From positions 56,978 to 120,977 of the forward strand of contig NZ_AUUA01000013.1 in the NCBI RefSeq assembly GCF_000439085.1: a stretch of DNA of 64,000 nt, given 5' to 3'. The position numbers were made by a program, and so were the translations under genes. This stretch comes from Leminorella grimontii ATCC 33999 = DSM 5078. GTDB taxonomy: Bacteria > Pseudomonadota > Gammaproteobacteria > Enterobacterales > Enterobacteriaceae. The notes under the pieces are model-generated. The model saw nothing but the letters and a program-made list of their open reading frames with translations, was not told the origin of the DNA and searched no databases. Positions 37,105 to 48,126 of this stretch are shown here, one piece after another. The first letter of the stretch is position 1. Every line of letters starts with the position of its first letter.

Positions 37105-38442
37105 CTACTTCGACTGCTGTTTTTGCGTCTTGTAGGTGCTTTCCTTCAGGCTCTTGCGCGAGGCCGCTTCGCCTTTGCTTTCCAGTTCAGTTACCAGGCG
37201 CTTGTTGTCTTCCTGATTGGTCAGCGCTTTGCTTTTGGCCGCCGGGCTGCTGACGGAGTCGTACAACGCGCCCATGCTGGCGGCGTTGCTTTGCAGGATC
37301 TGGTTGGCCTCGTCCTTCTTACCTGCGTCTAGCAGCTTGATGGCGCGCTCGTTTTCCAGATTGGCCTTCTGAATGGCGGAGTCAACGACGATCTCTTCCT
37401 GCATTGCCGCCTTTACGGCCTTCTCGGACTTACTGTAAGCGATATCGACGCGGTTGTTAACGCTATCTTTCTGCTTGGTTTGCAGGTTGTCGTAGGTGAC
37501 GGAGACGTCAGCAACCGGCTTTTTCTCATTCTCTTTGCCTTTGGGGGGCTCAAGCTCCAGCAGAACGTACTTTTCCTGGTTGGAGTAAAGCTGATTGAGC
37601 TTGACGGTGACCTGATTGCCGGTGATGTCGCCTTCGCGGCCCAGCAGGCGCAGAGGCTTGACGCCTTCCTGCAGGCGAATAGTGACGGTCACTTCCTGCG
37701 CGACGACGGACATGACGTCTTTAAATTCTTTAATAAAGGCCGCTTCCAGATCGGAGGATTTCTCCACGTACGCGTGGTTGCCGTCGCTGTAGCTTGCCAG
37801 CGCGGCCATCAGGTCTTCGTTGTAGCTGGTGCCCAGGCCAATGGTCGTGACGGCGATACCCTGTTTGGCGGCGACAACGCCCAAATCGGCCAGCTCTTTG
37901 GTTGAGCTGGGGCCGACGTTGGCCTGCCCGTCGGACAGTAGAATAATACGGTTAACCTGATCCTTCTTCAGGTTCTTGTTGACCTCCTTTATGCCCTTGC
38001 TCACTCCGGCGAACAGCGCGGTCCATCCTTGAGGCGTGACCTTATCGTTGATTATCTGGATAAGCTTCTTTTTATCGGTGGCCTTGGTGGCAGGGATAAG
38101 TACGTGAGCATCATTATCGTAGGCGATGATAGAAATGATGTCGTCATCCTGCAGCATGTTGACGGCCAGAATGGCCGCTTCTCGGGCTTTTTCTATCCTG
38201 TCGCCGCTCATGGAGGTTGAACGATCAATCACCAGCGCCAGATTGATTGGCGTGCGCTTGGAGGCATCCCGCGTATATCCGGTAAGGGACACCTTCAGAT
38301 AGTTGTTCTCTTTGCTATTTTCTAAGATGACCGGCGACGCCAGTTCGGTTGTCACGTTAACGTGAAGCGGTACGGGAGAGACGGCAAAGGCCGAAGCGGA
38401 CAGCATGGCCAACGAGGGCAGCAGATATTTCAGATTCATCAT
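37105..38442 (-). CDS. Secreted von Willebrand factor A domain protein
   Basis: 445 residues with a signal peptide (MMNLKYLLPSLAMLSASAFA). The VWA domain (about 67-245) has the metal-ion MIDAS motif D73-R-S75-T-S77, with the later Thr in GWTALFAG and Asp in LLSDGQANVG. A C-terminal part (about 250-445) is Lys/Glu-rich and predicted helical. No lipobox is seen, so it is probably periplasmic or exported. It heads an operon with a histidine kinase and a response regulator. Two ATGs open the gene, and GGAG fits the second (38439) slightly better. Confidence 0.82.
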   Translation of the reverse strand: MMNLKYLLPSLAMLSASAFAVSPVPLHVNVTTELASPVILENSKENNYLKVSLTGYTRDASKRTPINLALVIDRSTSMSGDRIEKAREAAILAVNMLQDDDIISIIAYDNDAHVLIPATKATDKKKLIQIINDKVTPQGWTALFAGVSKGIKEVNKNLKKDQVNRIILLSDGQANVGPSSTKELADLGVVAAKQGIAVTTIGLGTSYNEDLMAALASYSDGNHAYVEKSSDLEAAFIKEFKDVMSVVAQEVTVTIRLQEGVKPLRLLGREGDITGNQVTVKLNQLYSNQEKYVLLELEPPKGKENEKKPVADVSVTYDNLQTKQKDSVNNRVDIAYSKSEKAVKAAMQEEIVVDSAIQKANLENERAIKLLDAGKKDEANQILQSNAASMGALYDSVSSPAAKSKALTNQEDNKRLVTELESKGEAASRKSLKESTYKTQKQQSK

Positions 38443-38517
38443 ATAACTCCTTTTATTGAGGGTGCTCCGTCATTATTGGGCAATGATGTTTCGAGTTGTC
38501 TGTTTCATGCATCAAGA

Positions 38518-38531
38518 TGTAACAAAATGTA
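38518..38531 (-). promoter_or_regulatory. RstA-like direct-repeat box before the VWA operon
   Basis: Read on the minus strand the site is TACATTTTGTTACA, a perfect fit to the published RstA box TACATNTNGTTACA. The flanking bases extend it to a direct repeat TTACAT-TTTG-TTACAT, the type bound by OmpR-family regulators. It lies about 76 bases before the VWA start. Confidence 0.6.
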
Positions 38532-38556
38532 AATTATGTCGCGTAAACGGCACGGG

Positions 38557-39093
38557 CTATCCGCCGTTCTCACGCTGGGCTATTTGTCTTTCTATCTTGG
38601 TCAGCGCCTGTCTGCATCGCATCAGGCGGCCTTCCAGCGCGGCAAGTTCCTTCTGGATCTGCTGCTGGGCTGCGAGGGTGGTTTGCCTACCCAGCAGGCT
38701 TTCCTTATCGCGCCGCATGGCAACTAGCCTGCGCTCATAGTCCTGATGGCGCGCCAGCGTTTGGTAGATATCCTGTTCTACCTTGACGTTAAAGGCGTTT
38801 CGCTCGCGAACGGGCAGCGTCGCCAGCTCTCTTTGCAGGGCGCTAATTTGGTCTACGATACGTTCGGCAAGAAAGGCGACCTGCTGCAGCGCGCGCTTTT
38901 CCGCGGCCTGAGTGAGCAGGGCAAGATTGTTCTCTACTTCCGCCAGACAGTGGTTTAAGCGAGTATCGCGGGTATTAAACAAGCGATCATCAAAGCGAGG
39001 CTGTAGAACGGCGGCGGCCGGCGCGGCGGCAACGGCGGCCGCCAGCTGATGAACCTGTTTTTGCAGCGTCTGTAATAGGGCTCCGGTATTCAT
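38557..39093 (-). CDS. priC: Primosomal replication protein N'' PriC
   Basis: 178 residues from the ATG at 39093 (MNTGALLQTLQKQVHQLA), the place where homology to E. coli PriC begins; GGAG precedes it. The family pattern LQPRFDDRLFNTRDTRLNHCLAEVENNLALL and QDYERRLVAMRRDKESLL is present. PriC restarts stalled replication forks by loading DnaB with Rep. The order priC-ybaN-apt-dnaX matches E. coli. Confidence 0.9.
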   Translation of the reverse strand: MNTGALLQTLQKQVHQLAAAVAAAPAAAVLQPRFDDRLFNTRDTRLNHCLAEVENNLALLTQAAEKRALQQVAFLAERIVDQISALQRELATLPVRERNAFNVKVEQDIYQTLARHQDYERRLVAMRRDKESLLGRQTTLAAQQQIQKELAALEGRLMRCRQALTKIERQIAQRENGG

Positions 39094-39316
39094 GAGGCTC
39101 CGGCCAAGGCGAGTGATAAAGGTATCGGTTATCATATCCCAGACGGCAAGGATGGAGAAAGGGCGGATATTTTTACGGGCGGATTGAGAATCATTTACTG
39201 GTATGGGCCTTGGTTTTTGATTACGCTAGGCATCATGATGCGCGTAGCTTGCGTATAATTCAGATACGCGATCGGATATATGATTTAAGGACTGCGGTTA
39301 ACGACGATGCGGCGCT

Positions 39317-39730
39317 ATGTATAAGCTTTTTCTTCTCTGTCTTGGATGGCTATCTATCGGCCTTGCCGCGCTTGGCGTGCTGTTGCCGATACTGCCGACT
39401 ACGCCGTTTTTACTGCTGGCCGCCTGGTGCTTTGCCCGCTCTTCCCCGCGTTTTCACGATTGGCTGCTGTATCGTTCCTGGTTCGGTCCCTATCTTAGGC
39501 ACTGGCAAACCTACCGCGGTCTGCCGCCCGGCGCAAAAAGCAAGGCGATTTTGCTGATTATCTGTACGTTCGCCGTTTCTCTGTGGCTGGTTTCAATGCT
39601 GTGGGTGCGCGTACTTTTGATGGCGATCCTCGTCGTTTTGCTAACGTTTATGCTGCGCCTGCCGGTTGTGGATGTGAAAAAGCAGCAGCCCGCGGCGTCG
39701 GAGAACGACGGCGGGATCCCTCCGGAATAA
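39317..39730 (+). CDS. ybaN: DUF454 family inner-membrane protein YbaN
   Basis: 137 residues with three hydrophobic segments. The DUF454 signature LGVLLPILPTTPFLLLAAWCFARSSPRFHDWLL is clear, with HWQTYRGLPPGAKSKAI following. The function is unknown. It is divergent from priC and followed by apt. Confidence 0.92.
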   Translation: MYKLFLLCLGWLSIGLAALGVLLPILPTTPFLLLAAWCFARSSPRFHDWLLYRSWFGPYLRHWQTYRGLPPGAKSKAILLIICTFAVSLWLVSMLWVRVLLMAILVVLLTFMLRLPVVDVKKQQPAASENDGGIPPE

Positions 39731-39867
39731 TTTATCAATTGTGATAACTAGCGGTTGCATTTCCCTGCGCCTTTGCATAGATTTGAGCGTTTTTCGTTGG
39801 TAACCGCGTGTGATTAATAAACGGCTACCCGAAGCCTGCGGTTAATGAGTACACGGACACTGAATTT

Positions 39868-40416
39868 ATGACGACAATTGAACAGCATCAATTAATTAAG
39901 GACAGCATTGTCACTATCCCCGACTACCCCAAGGCGGGGATCCTGTTTCGCGATATCACTACGCTGTTGGAGGATCCGGCCGCCTTTTCTGCGACTATTC
40001 GGCTTATCGTCGAGCGTTTTAAAGATAAAGGCATCGCTAAGGTCGTCGGCACTGAAGCGCGCGGCTTTTTGTTTGGCGCGCCGGTAGCGTTAGCGTTGGG
40101 CGTGGGCTTTGTTCCGGTACGCAAAAAAGGAAAGTTGCCGCGTGAAACGCTGAGCGAAACCTATGCGTTGGAATACGGCACCGACGTGCTGGAAATTCAC
40201 GCCGACAGCATTAAGCCTAATGAAAAGGTGCTGGTGATTGACGACCTGTTGGCTACCGGCGGTACGATTGAAGCGACGGCCAAGCTGATTCGACGCCTTG
40301 GCGGCATCGTTCACGATGCGGCATTTGTTATCGAGCTTCCTGAACTGGGCGGGCGCGAGCGTTTGGCCTCTTTGGACATCGAGTGCTATAGCCTGGTCTC
40401 TTTTGACGGTCACTGA
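39868..40416 (+). CDS. apt: Adenine phosphoribosyltransferase
   Basis: 182 residues (E. coli 183). The PRPP-binding motif is [17 protein letters not shown] and the [18 protein letters not shown] start and [16 protein letters not shown] segment are typical. It makes AMP from adenine and PRPP. It stands upstream of dnaX as in E. coli. Confidence 0.97.
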   Translation: MTTIEQHQLIKDSIVTIPDYPKAGILFRDITTLLEDPAAFSATIRLIVERFKDKGIAKVVGTEARGFLFGAPVALALGVGFVPVRKKGKLPRETLSETYALEYGTDVLEIHADSIKPNEKVLVIDDLLATGGTIEATAKLIRRLGGIVHDAAFVIELPELGGRERLASLDIECYSLVSFDGH

Positions 40417-40509
40417 TCCACGGTCGCTAATTGACGACAAAGGTCGTCGTTCAAAGGCGGCCTGTGGTAAGATGCGTCTAACCGTGTTAACTGACTTTGC
40501 CTTATATCG

Positions 40510-42555
40510 ATGAGCTATCAAGTCCTGGCGCGTAAGTGGCGCCCTCAAAGCTTTGCAGACGTTGTCGGCCAGGAGCACGTCCTGACCGCCATCGCCAACG
40601 GCCTCTCGCTCGGGCGAATTCATCACGCATATCTTTTTTCCGGCACGCGCGGCGTGGGGAAGACCTCGATCGCCCGCCTGCTGGCGAAGGGGCTAAACTG
40701 CGAAAGCGGCGTGACGGCGACCCCCTGCGGCAAGTGCGCCAACTGCCGCGAAATTGAAGAAGGGCGATTCGTCGACCTGCTAGAGATCGACGCCGCTTCC
40801 CGCACTAAGGTCGAAGATACCCGCGAACTGCTGGACAACGTGCAGTATGCGCCGGCCAGGGGCCGCTTTAAGGTTTATCTTATCGACGAAGTTCACATGC
40901 TCTCCCGCCACAGCTTTAACGCGCTGTTGAAAACGCTGGAAGAGCCACCCGAACATGTTAAGTTTCTGCTGGCGACTACCGATCCGCAAAAGCTGCCCGT
41001 CACGATCCTTTCCCGCTGCCTGCAGTTTCATCTGAAGGCGCTGGATGTTGAGCAGATTAAGGGGCAGTTAGAGAAGGTCCTGCAGGAAGAAAAAATCCCA
41101 TCGGAGCCGAAGGCGCTGAGCCTGCTGGCTCGAGCGGCCCAGGGCAGTATGCGCGACGCGCTAAGCCTGACCGATCAGGCTATCGCCATGGGCGATGGCC
41201 GAGTGGAGACCGAATCGGTCAGCGCGATGCTCGGGACGTTGGATGAAGAATACACGCTTTCTCTGATTGAAGCGCTGGTGCATGCCAACGGCGAAGCCCT
41301 GATGGCTCAGGTCAATCAGATAGCGGCTAAAGGCATCGACTGGGAAAGCCTGCTGGTAGAGACGCTGGCGCTGCTGCATCAAATCGCCATGGTTCAACTG
41401 TTGCCCTCAGCGCTCGATCCGCTAAAGCATAACGAGTCGCGCATGCGCGAGCTGGCCAGGCAGATAGCGCCGCAGGATTTACAGCTTTATTACCAAACCC
41501 TGCTGGTCGGCAGAAAGGAACTGCCCTACGCGCCGGACGGCCGCATGGGCGTAGAAATGACGCTGCTGCGCGCGCTGGCGTTTCATCCGAAAAGCGTCGG
41601 TACGCTGGCCGAAGCCGTTCCTCAGCCGGTTCCGACCTCTATTTCTGCGCCTCCCGTAAGCGGCGCTGCGCCAGTCAATCACGCTTCATCGGCGCCGCAG
41701 CCGCATAGAGCGGCGGCAGTGCCCTTTGTCGACGAACGTCCTCCCGCGCCGGCTCCTGAGGCCTACGCAAATTCTAGGCTAATAGAGCCGCCGCCTCGTG
41801 AGGCGCCGGTCGGAAACGACGGCGCGGCCAATCTGCCGCCGGCGACGGCCCAGATGCTTCAGGCGCGCAGCCAGCTGCGGCGTCAGCAGGAGAGCAGCGA
41901 AACAAAAAAGAGTAAGCCGGCCACGCCTGCGGGAGTGAAGCCGGCATCCTCTGTGCTCGAACGTCTGGCGGCAGCAACAGAGAATAAGGGCGAATCTCCG
42001 ACGCGATCGGTGAAGTCGTCCAAGCCTGAAGGAAAAAAAGAGAGCTATCGCTGGAAGGCCCAGCACGACTTTGAGGCCGTAAGCCAGCAGGTGGCCACGC
42101 CAAAGGCGCTGCGCTCCGCGCTTGAGCACGAAAAAACGCCCGAACTGGCCGCGAAGCTGGTGGAAGAGTCCCTGACGCGCGATGCCTGGGCGGCGGAGGT
42201 TGCCGAGCTTACGCTGCCGAAACTGGTGCAGCAGCTGGCGCTGAACGCTTTCAAACAGCAGGTGTCAGAAAGTGAAGTCTGTCTTCACCTGAGGCCGGGG
42301 CAGCGGCATCTCAATTCGGCGTCGGCCCAGCAAGCATTGGCCGAAGCGATGAGCCAGCGGGCGGGGCATGCCATTACCCTGACGATCGTTGAAGACGACG
42401 ATCGTTCGATAAAGACGCCTCTCGAGTGCCGCCAGGCAATCTACGAAGAGAAGCTGGCGCAGGCCAAGACGTCTATTATCGAAGACGGCCATATTCAAAC
42501 GCTTTGCCGCTATTTTGATGCCGAGCTGGATGAAGACAGCATCCGGCCCGTCTGA
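40510..42555 (+). CDS. dnaX: DNA polymerase III tau/gamma subunit
   Basis: 681 residues as full-length tau (E. coli 643). Walker A is GTRGVGKTS (45-53), the zinc module has C64, C73, C76 and C79, Walker B is LIDEVHMLS, and the SRC sensor is ILSRCLQFHLKAL. Domains I-III (about 1-370) load the sliding clamp; the later proline/alanine-rich linker and domains IV-V bind DnaB and alpha. A slippery AAAAAAG near codon 467 makes the short gamma form of about 468 residues. The longer linker accounts for most of the extra length. Confidence 0.97.
   Translation: MSYQVLARKWRPQSFADVVGQEHVLTAIANGLSLGRIHHAYLFSGTRGVGKTSIARLLAKGLNCESGVTATPCGKCANCREIEEGRFVDLLEIDAASRTKVEDTRELLDNVQYAPARGRFKVYLIDEVHMLSRHSFNALLKTLEEPPEHVKFLLATTDPQKLPVTILSRCLQFHLKALDVEQIKGQLEKVLQEEKIPSEPKALSLLARAAQGSMRDALSLTDQAIAMGDGRVETESVSAMLGTLDEEYTLSLIEALVHANGEALMAQVNQIAAKGIDWESLLVETLALLHQIAMVQLLPSALDPLKHNESRMRELARQIAPQDLQLYYQTLLVGRKELPYAPDGRMGVEMTLLRALAFHPKSVGTLAEAVPQPVPTSISAPPVSGAAPVNHASSAPQPHRAAAVPFVDERPPAPAPEAYANSRLIEPPPREAPVGNDGAANLPPATAQMLQARSQLRRQQESSETKKSKPATPAGVKPASSVLERLAAATENKGESPTRSVKSSKPEGKKESYRWKAQHDFEAVSQQVATPKALRSALEHEKTPELAAKLVEESLTRDAWAAEVAELTLPKLVQQLALNAFKQQVSESEVCLHLRPGQRHLNSASAQQALAEAMSQRAGHAITLTIVEDDDRSIKTPLECRQAIYEEKLAQAKTSIIEDGHIQTLCRYFDAELDEDSIRPV
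41888..41945 (+). promoter_or_regulatory. dnaX programmed -1 frameshift signal
   Basis: The slippery heptamer A-AAA-AAG is at 41904-41910 in the right phase. An internal Shine-Dalgarno AGGAG (41888-41892) lies 11 bases before it, and a hairpin with GCCGGC arms (41916-41921 and 41940-41945) starts 5 bases after it. After slippage the -1 frame reads GAG TAA, giving gamma a terminal Glu, exactly as in E. coli (GAG TGA). Confidence 0.92.
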
Positions 42556-42572
42556 GGCAGAGTTTGGTTTAA

Positions 42573-42937
<365 letters not shown>

Positions 42938-42938
<1 letters not shown>

Positions 42939-43543
42939 TGCAAACCAGTCCTCTGCTTGAATCTCTGATGGAGGCGCTGCGCTGCTTGCCCGGCGTAGGG
43001 CCTAAGTCCGCGCAGCGCATGGCGTTTCAACTGCTGCAGCGCGATCGCAGCGGCGGAATGCGTCTGGCGCAGGCGCTGACGCGCGCCATGTCGGAGGTGG
43101 GCCACTGCCGCGACTGCCGCACCTTCACCGAAGAGGACGTGTGCACCATCTGTAGCAACCAGCGCCGTCAAAGCAGCGGCCAGATATGCGTGGTGGAAAG
43201 CCCGGCGGACATTCATGCGATTGAGCAAACCGGCCAGTTCGCCGGCCGATACTTTGTTCTGATGGGGCACCTGTCCCCGCTGGACGGCATCGGGCCGAAC
43301 GACATCGGCCTGGACCGCCTGGAAGAGCGCCTGGCGAACGAGACTATCCGCGAGGTTATTCTTGCCACCAACCCGACGGTAGAAGGCGACGCGACGGCTA
43401 ACTTTATCGCCGAAATGTGCGCCTCTTACGGCGTGATGGCCAGCCGCATCGCCCACGGCGTTCCGGTCGGCGGCGAGTTAGAAATGGTCGACGGTACGAC
43501 GCTCTCTCATTCTCTGGCGGGGCGGCAGCAGATAAGGATCTGA
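42938..43543 (+). CDS. recR: Recombination mediator RecR
   Basis: 201 residues, the E. coli length. The helix-hairpin-helix [14 protein letters not shown], the zinc cysteines C57, C60, C69 and C72, and the Toprim segment [17 protein letters not shown] are present. With RecO and RecF it loads RecA on SSB-coated gaps. It overlaps ybaB by one base and is followed by a terminator. Confidence 0.97.
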
Positions 43544-43570
43544 TCGCGCGTTTACCTGATTTTTTATATG

Positions 43571-43597
43571 AAGGTGCCTGATTCAGGTGCCTTTTTT
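43571..43597 (+). terminator. recR terminator
   Basis: AAGGTGCCTGA and TCAGGTGCCTT pair through most of their length (two G-U wobbles) and are followed by TTTTTTA. It separates recR from the heat-shock promoter of htpG. Confidence 0.72.
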
Positions 43598-43607
43598 ATT
43601 TCTAACG

Positions 43608-43636
43608 CTTGAAATTGTATCCCTCTATCCCCATCT
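43608..43636 (+). promoter_or_regulatory. Sigma-32 (heat-shock) promoter of htpG
   Basis: CTTGAAA (-35) and CCCCATCT (-10) are separated by 14 bases, matching the sigma-32 consensus CTTGAAA-N-CCCCATNT. It lies about 75 bases before the htpG start. Confidence 0.9.
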
Positions 43637-43710
43637 GTTTACCATTCCCTATTGACGTAAAGGGCGCGTAGCGTATTCCGCCCGAATAAATCGACACACT
43701 GAGGTAAGCG

Positions 43711-45594
43711 ATGAGTATGAAAGGCCAAGAAACCCGCGGTTTTCAGTCTGAGGTGAAGCAGCTTCTGCACCTGATGATTCATTCCCTGTATTCCAATAAA
43801 GAGATCTTTCTGCGCGAACTGATTTCCAACGCGTCCGACGCGGCGGACAAGCTGCGCTTTCGCGCTCTGTCTAACGCCGATCTCTACGAAGGGGACGGCG
43901 AGCTGCGCGTTCGCGTTTCGTTTGATAAAGAAAAGCGTACGCTGACGCTTAGCGATAACGGTATCGGCATGACGCGCGACGAGGTGATTGATAACCTCGG
44001 CACCATCGCTAAATCCGGCACCAAGGCGTTTTTAGAGTCTCTCGGCAGCGATCAAGCGAAAGACAGCCAGCTCATCGGCCAGTTCGGCGTCGGCTTTTAT
44101 TCTGCCTTCATCGTGGCCGATAAGGTCACCGTGCGCACCCGCGCGGCGGGCGCTAGCGCCGACGAAGGCGTATTTTGGGAGTCCGCCGGCGAAGGAGAGT
44201 ACACCATCGCCGATATCAACAAGCCCGGTCGCGGTACCGAAATTACGCTGCACCTGCGCGACGGCGAGGACGAATTCCTCGACGATTGGCGCGTGCGCTC
44301 CGTTATCAGCAAATACTCCGACCATATCGCGCTGCCGGTTGAAATTTTAGTAACCGAAGAGAAAGAGGGCGAAGAGCCGGTCGAGAGCTGGGAGAAGATT
44401 AACAAGGCGCAGGCCCTGTGGACCCGCAACAAGGCCGACGTCAGCGAAGACGAGTACAAAGAGTTTTATAAGCACGTTTCCCACGACTTCAGCGATCCGC
44501 TGGCCTGGAGCCACAACCGCGTTGAGGGCAAGCAAGAATACACCAGCCTGCTTTACGTTCCCGCCCGCGCGCCGTGGGATCTGTGGAACCGCGACCACAA
44601 GCACGGCCTGAAGCTCTACGTGCAGCGCGTCTTTATCATGGACGACGCCGAGCAGTTCATGCCCAACTACCTGCGTTTTGTTCGCGGCCTGATTGATTCC
44701 AACGACCTGCCGCTCAACGTTTCTCGCGAGATTTTGCAGGATAACCGCATCACGCAAAGCCTGCGCAGCGCCTGCACCAAGCGCGTGCTGCAAATGCTGG
44801 AGAAGCTGGCTAAAGACGACGCCGAAAAGTATCAGGACTTCTGGCGCGAATTCGGCCTGGTGATGAAGGAGGGGCCGGCGGAAGACGGCGCCAACCGCGA
44901 AACGATCGCCAAGCTTCTGCGCTTTGCCTCAACGCATAGCGACAGCGACGCGCAGACGGTGTCTTTGGAAGAGTACGTTAGCCGCATGCAGGAAGGTCAG
45001 GAGAAGATTTACTTCATTACCGCCGACAGCTATGCCGCTGCTAAAAACAGCCCGCTGCTGGAGCTGTTCCGCAAGAAGGGCATTGAGGTTCTGCTGCTGT
45101 CAGACCGCATCGACGAGTGGATGATGAGCTACCTGACCGAGTTTGACGGTAAGGCCTTCCAGTCCGTCAGCAAGGCGGACGAGTCACTGGACAAACTGGC
45201 GGACGCCGACAGCGATGAGCAAAAAGAAGCGGATAAAGCCCTTGAGCCGTTCGTTGAGCGAGTGAAAACGCTGCTGGGCGAACGAATCAAAGAGGTTCGC
45301 CTGACCCACCGTTTGACGGACACTCCGGCTGTGGTGACCACCGATGCGGACGAAATGACAACGCAGATGGCCAAACTGTTTGCTGCGGCCGGGCAGAAGA
45401 TGCCGGAGATCAAATACGTCTTCGAACTCAACCCGGACCACGCGCTGGTTAAGCTGGCGTCTAACGTGACTGACGAAGCCGAGTTCGTCGAGTGGATTGA
45501 ACTGCTGCTCGATCAGGCGCTTTTGGCGGAAAAAGGCGGGTTGGAAGACCCTAACCAGTTTATCCGCCGCATGAACAAGCTGCTGATTAAGTAA
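43711..45594 (+). CDS. htpG: Chaperone HtpG (Hsp90)
   Basis: 627 residues (E. coli 624) with the Hsp90 start [37 protein letters not shown]. The ATP-binding motifs [23 protein letters not shown] and [17 protein letters not shown] follow, and [10 protein letters not shown] marks the middle domain. The first ATG at 43711 has GAGG at good distance; a second ATG two codons later is the start used in E. coli. It is driven by a sigma-32 promoter. Confidence 0.98.
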   Translation: MSMKGQETRGFQSEVKQLLHLMIHSLYSNKEIFLRELISNASDAADKLRFRALSNADLYEGDGELRVRVSFDKEKRTLTLSDNGIGMTRDEVIDNLGTIAKSGTKAFLESLGSDQAKDSQLIGQFGVGFYSAFIVADKVTVRTRAAGASADEGVFWESAGEGEYTIADINKPGRGTEITLHLRDGEDEFLDDWRVRSVISKYSDHIALPVEILVTEEKEGEEPVESWEKINKAQALWTRNKADVSEDEYKEFYKHVSHDFSDPLAWSHNRVEGKQEYTSLLYVPARAPWDLWNRDHKHGLKLYVQRVFIMDDAEQFMPNYLRFVRGLIDSNDLPLNVSREILQDNRITQSLRSACTKRVLQMLEKLAKDDAEKYQDFWREFGLVMKEGPAEDGANRETIAKLLRFASTHSDSDAQTVSLEEYVSRMQEGQEKIYFITADSYAAAKNSPLLELFRKKGIEVLLLSDRIDEWMMSYLTEFDGKAFQSVSKADESLDKLADADSDEQKEADKALEPFVERVKTLLGERIKEVRLTHRLTDTPAVVTTDADEMTTQMAKLFAAAGQKMPEIKYVFELNPDHALVKLASNVTDEAEFVEWIELLLDQALLAEKGGLEDPNQFIRRMNKLLIK

Positions 45595-45615
45595 GCCGTT
45601 TGGGATAGGTCTAAG

Positions 45616-45644
45616 CCGGGAGAGGGGAGCTTCTCCCGGTTTTT
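45616..45644 (+). terminator. htpG terminator
   Basis: Stem CCGGGAGA / TCTCCCGG with an 8-base loop followed by TTTTTATAT. Confidence 0.87.
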
Positions 45645-46549
<905 letters not shown>

Positions 46550-46570
46550 GGCCTGATTAAGCGTTGAACT

Positions 46571-46600
46571 TAAGGCGACCGAGAGGTCGCCTTATTTTTT
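46571..46600 (+). terminator. adk terminator
   Basis: Stem AAGGCGACC / GGTCGCCTT with a GAGA tetraloop followed by ATTTTTTAT. Confidence 0.9.
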
Positions 46601-46747
46601 ATCGGTGATTGCACTCAAAGAGAAAGTAAACAACTATATGGTTTCAACATGAAACTTTATGGAATATAATTCGCCTTCGGCGTTTTAAGTGAAAGCGGGC
46701 AGTAAAGGGCTATTTTTACGGCCATTTCGCGAAAGGAGAGCGATATT

Positions 46748-47143
46748 ATGGCAATCGTTATTGAAGAACCGGTAAAGATAGTGCTAAACGAAATAGAGAT
46801 TGACGATCGCATTCCGTCCGTTAATTTCGATCTCTATATCGGGGTAAACCACCTGATGTATTCTACTGAATATAAGGGAAACATATGGATCCCGAACCGC
46901 GAGCTGGGTAATTTTATCTCTTCTTTTAAAAACAACGACGCCGAGTTTTCTTTATCGGATACCTTTGGCAATGCGTTTATAACGCTCAAAAGAGTCGATG
47001 ACAGCGGGTATCAGTTTTGCATGACGAAAAGCAGAAAGACCCTCAATCATTCCAAATTTGAGATTTCTTACTCTGAACATATCTCTATGGACGTCTTCTA
47101 TAATATAAAGGCCAAGTTTCTTGACTGTCCTGTAATATGGTAA
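46748..47143 (+). CDS. Hypothetical protein in AT-rich island
   Basis: 131 residues, MAIVIEEPVKIVLNEIEIDD then RIPSVNFDLYIGVNHLMYST and a rather even mix of beta-type segments (NAFITLKRVDD, FEISYSEHISMDVFYNIKAKF). No signal peptide, no membrane segment and no family that I recognise. GAAAGGAGAG precedes the ATG, which supports real translation. Codon use is AT-rich compared with adk and hemH. Its size and isolated position recall small immunity-type or effector-neighbour proteins, but nothing in the sequence proves this. Confidence 0.6.
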   Translation: MAIVIEEPVKIVLNEIEIDDRIPSVNFDLYIGVNHLMYSTEYKGNIWIPNRELGNFISSFKNNDAEFSLSDTFGNAFITLKRVDDSGYQFCMTKSRKTLNHSKFEISYSEHISMDVFYNIKAKFLDCPVIW

Positions 47144-48126
47144 GTTTGACAGGTATAGGCGAGGTTATATGGAATATCTAAATGATTGCCTGGCTTTACC
47201 GTAACTAATATTTAGAAATTTGCGGTTATTTCTAATTTTTGTCTAAGGGATAATTTTAACGTAGGAAAATGCGCTAAATTCTGGAGATAAGATTAGCATT
47301 TATTGCCGAGATGCTGTGGCGGTAAGCTCTGAGTTTTTTACTAAAAAGAGTCAAGCGCTAATGAACCCTCCAGCGTTTTTATTCTATTACGATATATCAC
47401 TATTTGCATTTTAATAATGTGATTTAGTAATGGTAAGGCTTATGATATCTATTGCATTTCTTGATTTTAATGGTAATTAAAGACTGTTAAATATGCTAGG
47501 TGTAAATGAGGGTTTTAATTTAAAAATAGCCGAGTAACAATATATTAAATACTGATTTTATATTTTCGCGTATAAATCACGAATCTTCAGATAGGATGTT
47601 CATGGCCTCTTGTCTATATATGTGCTGTAAAAATTACTAGGTTTTAAAGTTTTATAATTAAAAAGAATTCTAATTACACCTTAGTATTCATTGAAGAAGA
47701 ACTTTATTTTATTTTTTATAATTCATTATTAATAAATGGGTTTTTTATAGTCGCCAGGTAAATATATAGGCCTTTCCCAGCGATGGGAAGGCCCATGGTG
47801 GATGAAAAAATATCAGTGCTATTCACTGTTTTTTAAAGGGCTCTATTTATTTAGACGTAGAGTGGGGTTTTTCCTTATTCGTAATAATCTAGTTATAGAA
47901 TGCTTGATATTATTTTTATATATCAATGTTATTAACTTTTAGTATAAGAGCAACATTGACATGATTAAGTTACTTGACCAAATTTAAATTGCATAGATAT
48001 TTATTTTCTGCGATGTAATGGAAGTTATTGTTTTCGCAAATTTGTGATCTATGCGCCACTATTAATTAATATCATATACGCATATAAATAATGTTATTTT
48101 ATTCAAATGAATATAAGGACGTAAAT
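47144..48126. other. Long AT-rich non-coding stretch
   Basis: About 980 bases with no reading frame worth calling on either strand. It is strongly AT-rich throughout. One strong inverted repeat GGCCTTTCCCA / TGGGAAGGCC sits at 47769-47793. The end near 48060-48120 probably carries the promoter of the flavin oxidase. The composition marks it as acquired or decayed DNA. Confidence 0.7.
47769..47793. repeat. Inverted repeat in AT-rich island
   Basis: GGCCTTTCCCA-GCGA-TGGGAAGGCC, a stem with one bulged base and a GCGA tetraloop, the only GC-rich structure in about 1 kb of AT-rich DNA. No T-tract follows it on either strand, so it may be part of an unannotated small RNA. Confidence 0.6.

Noticed and set aside
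47144..47220. Very short frame beginning ATGGAATATC
   Set aside because: Only 11 codons, no ribosome binding site and no known peptide.
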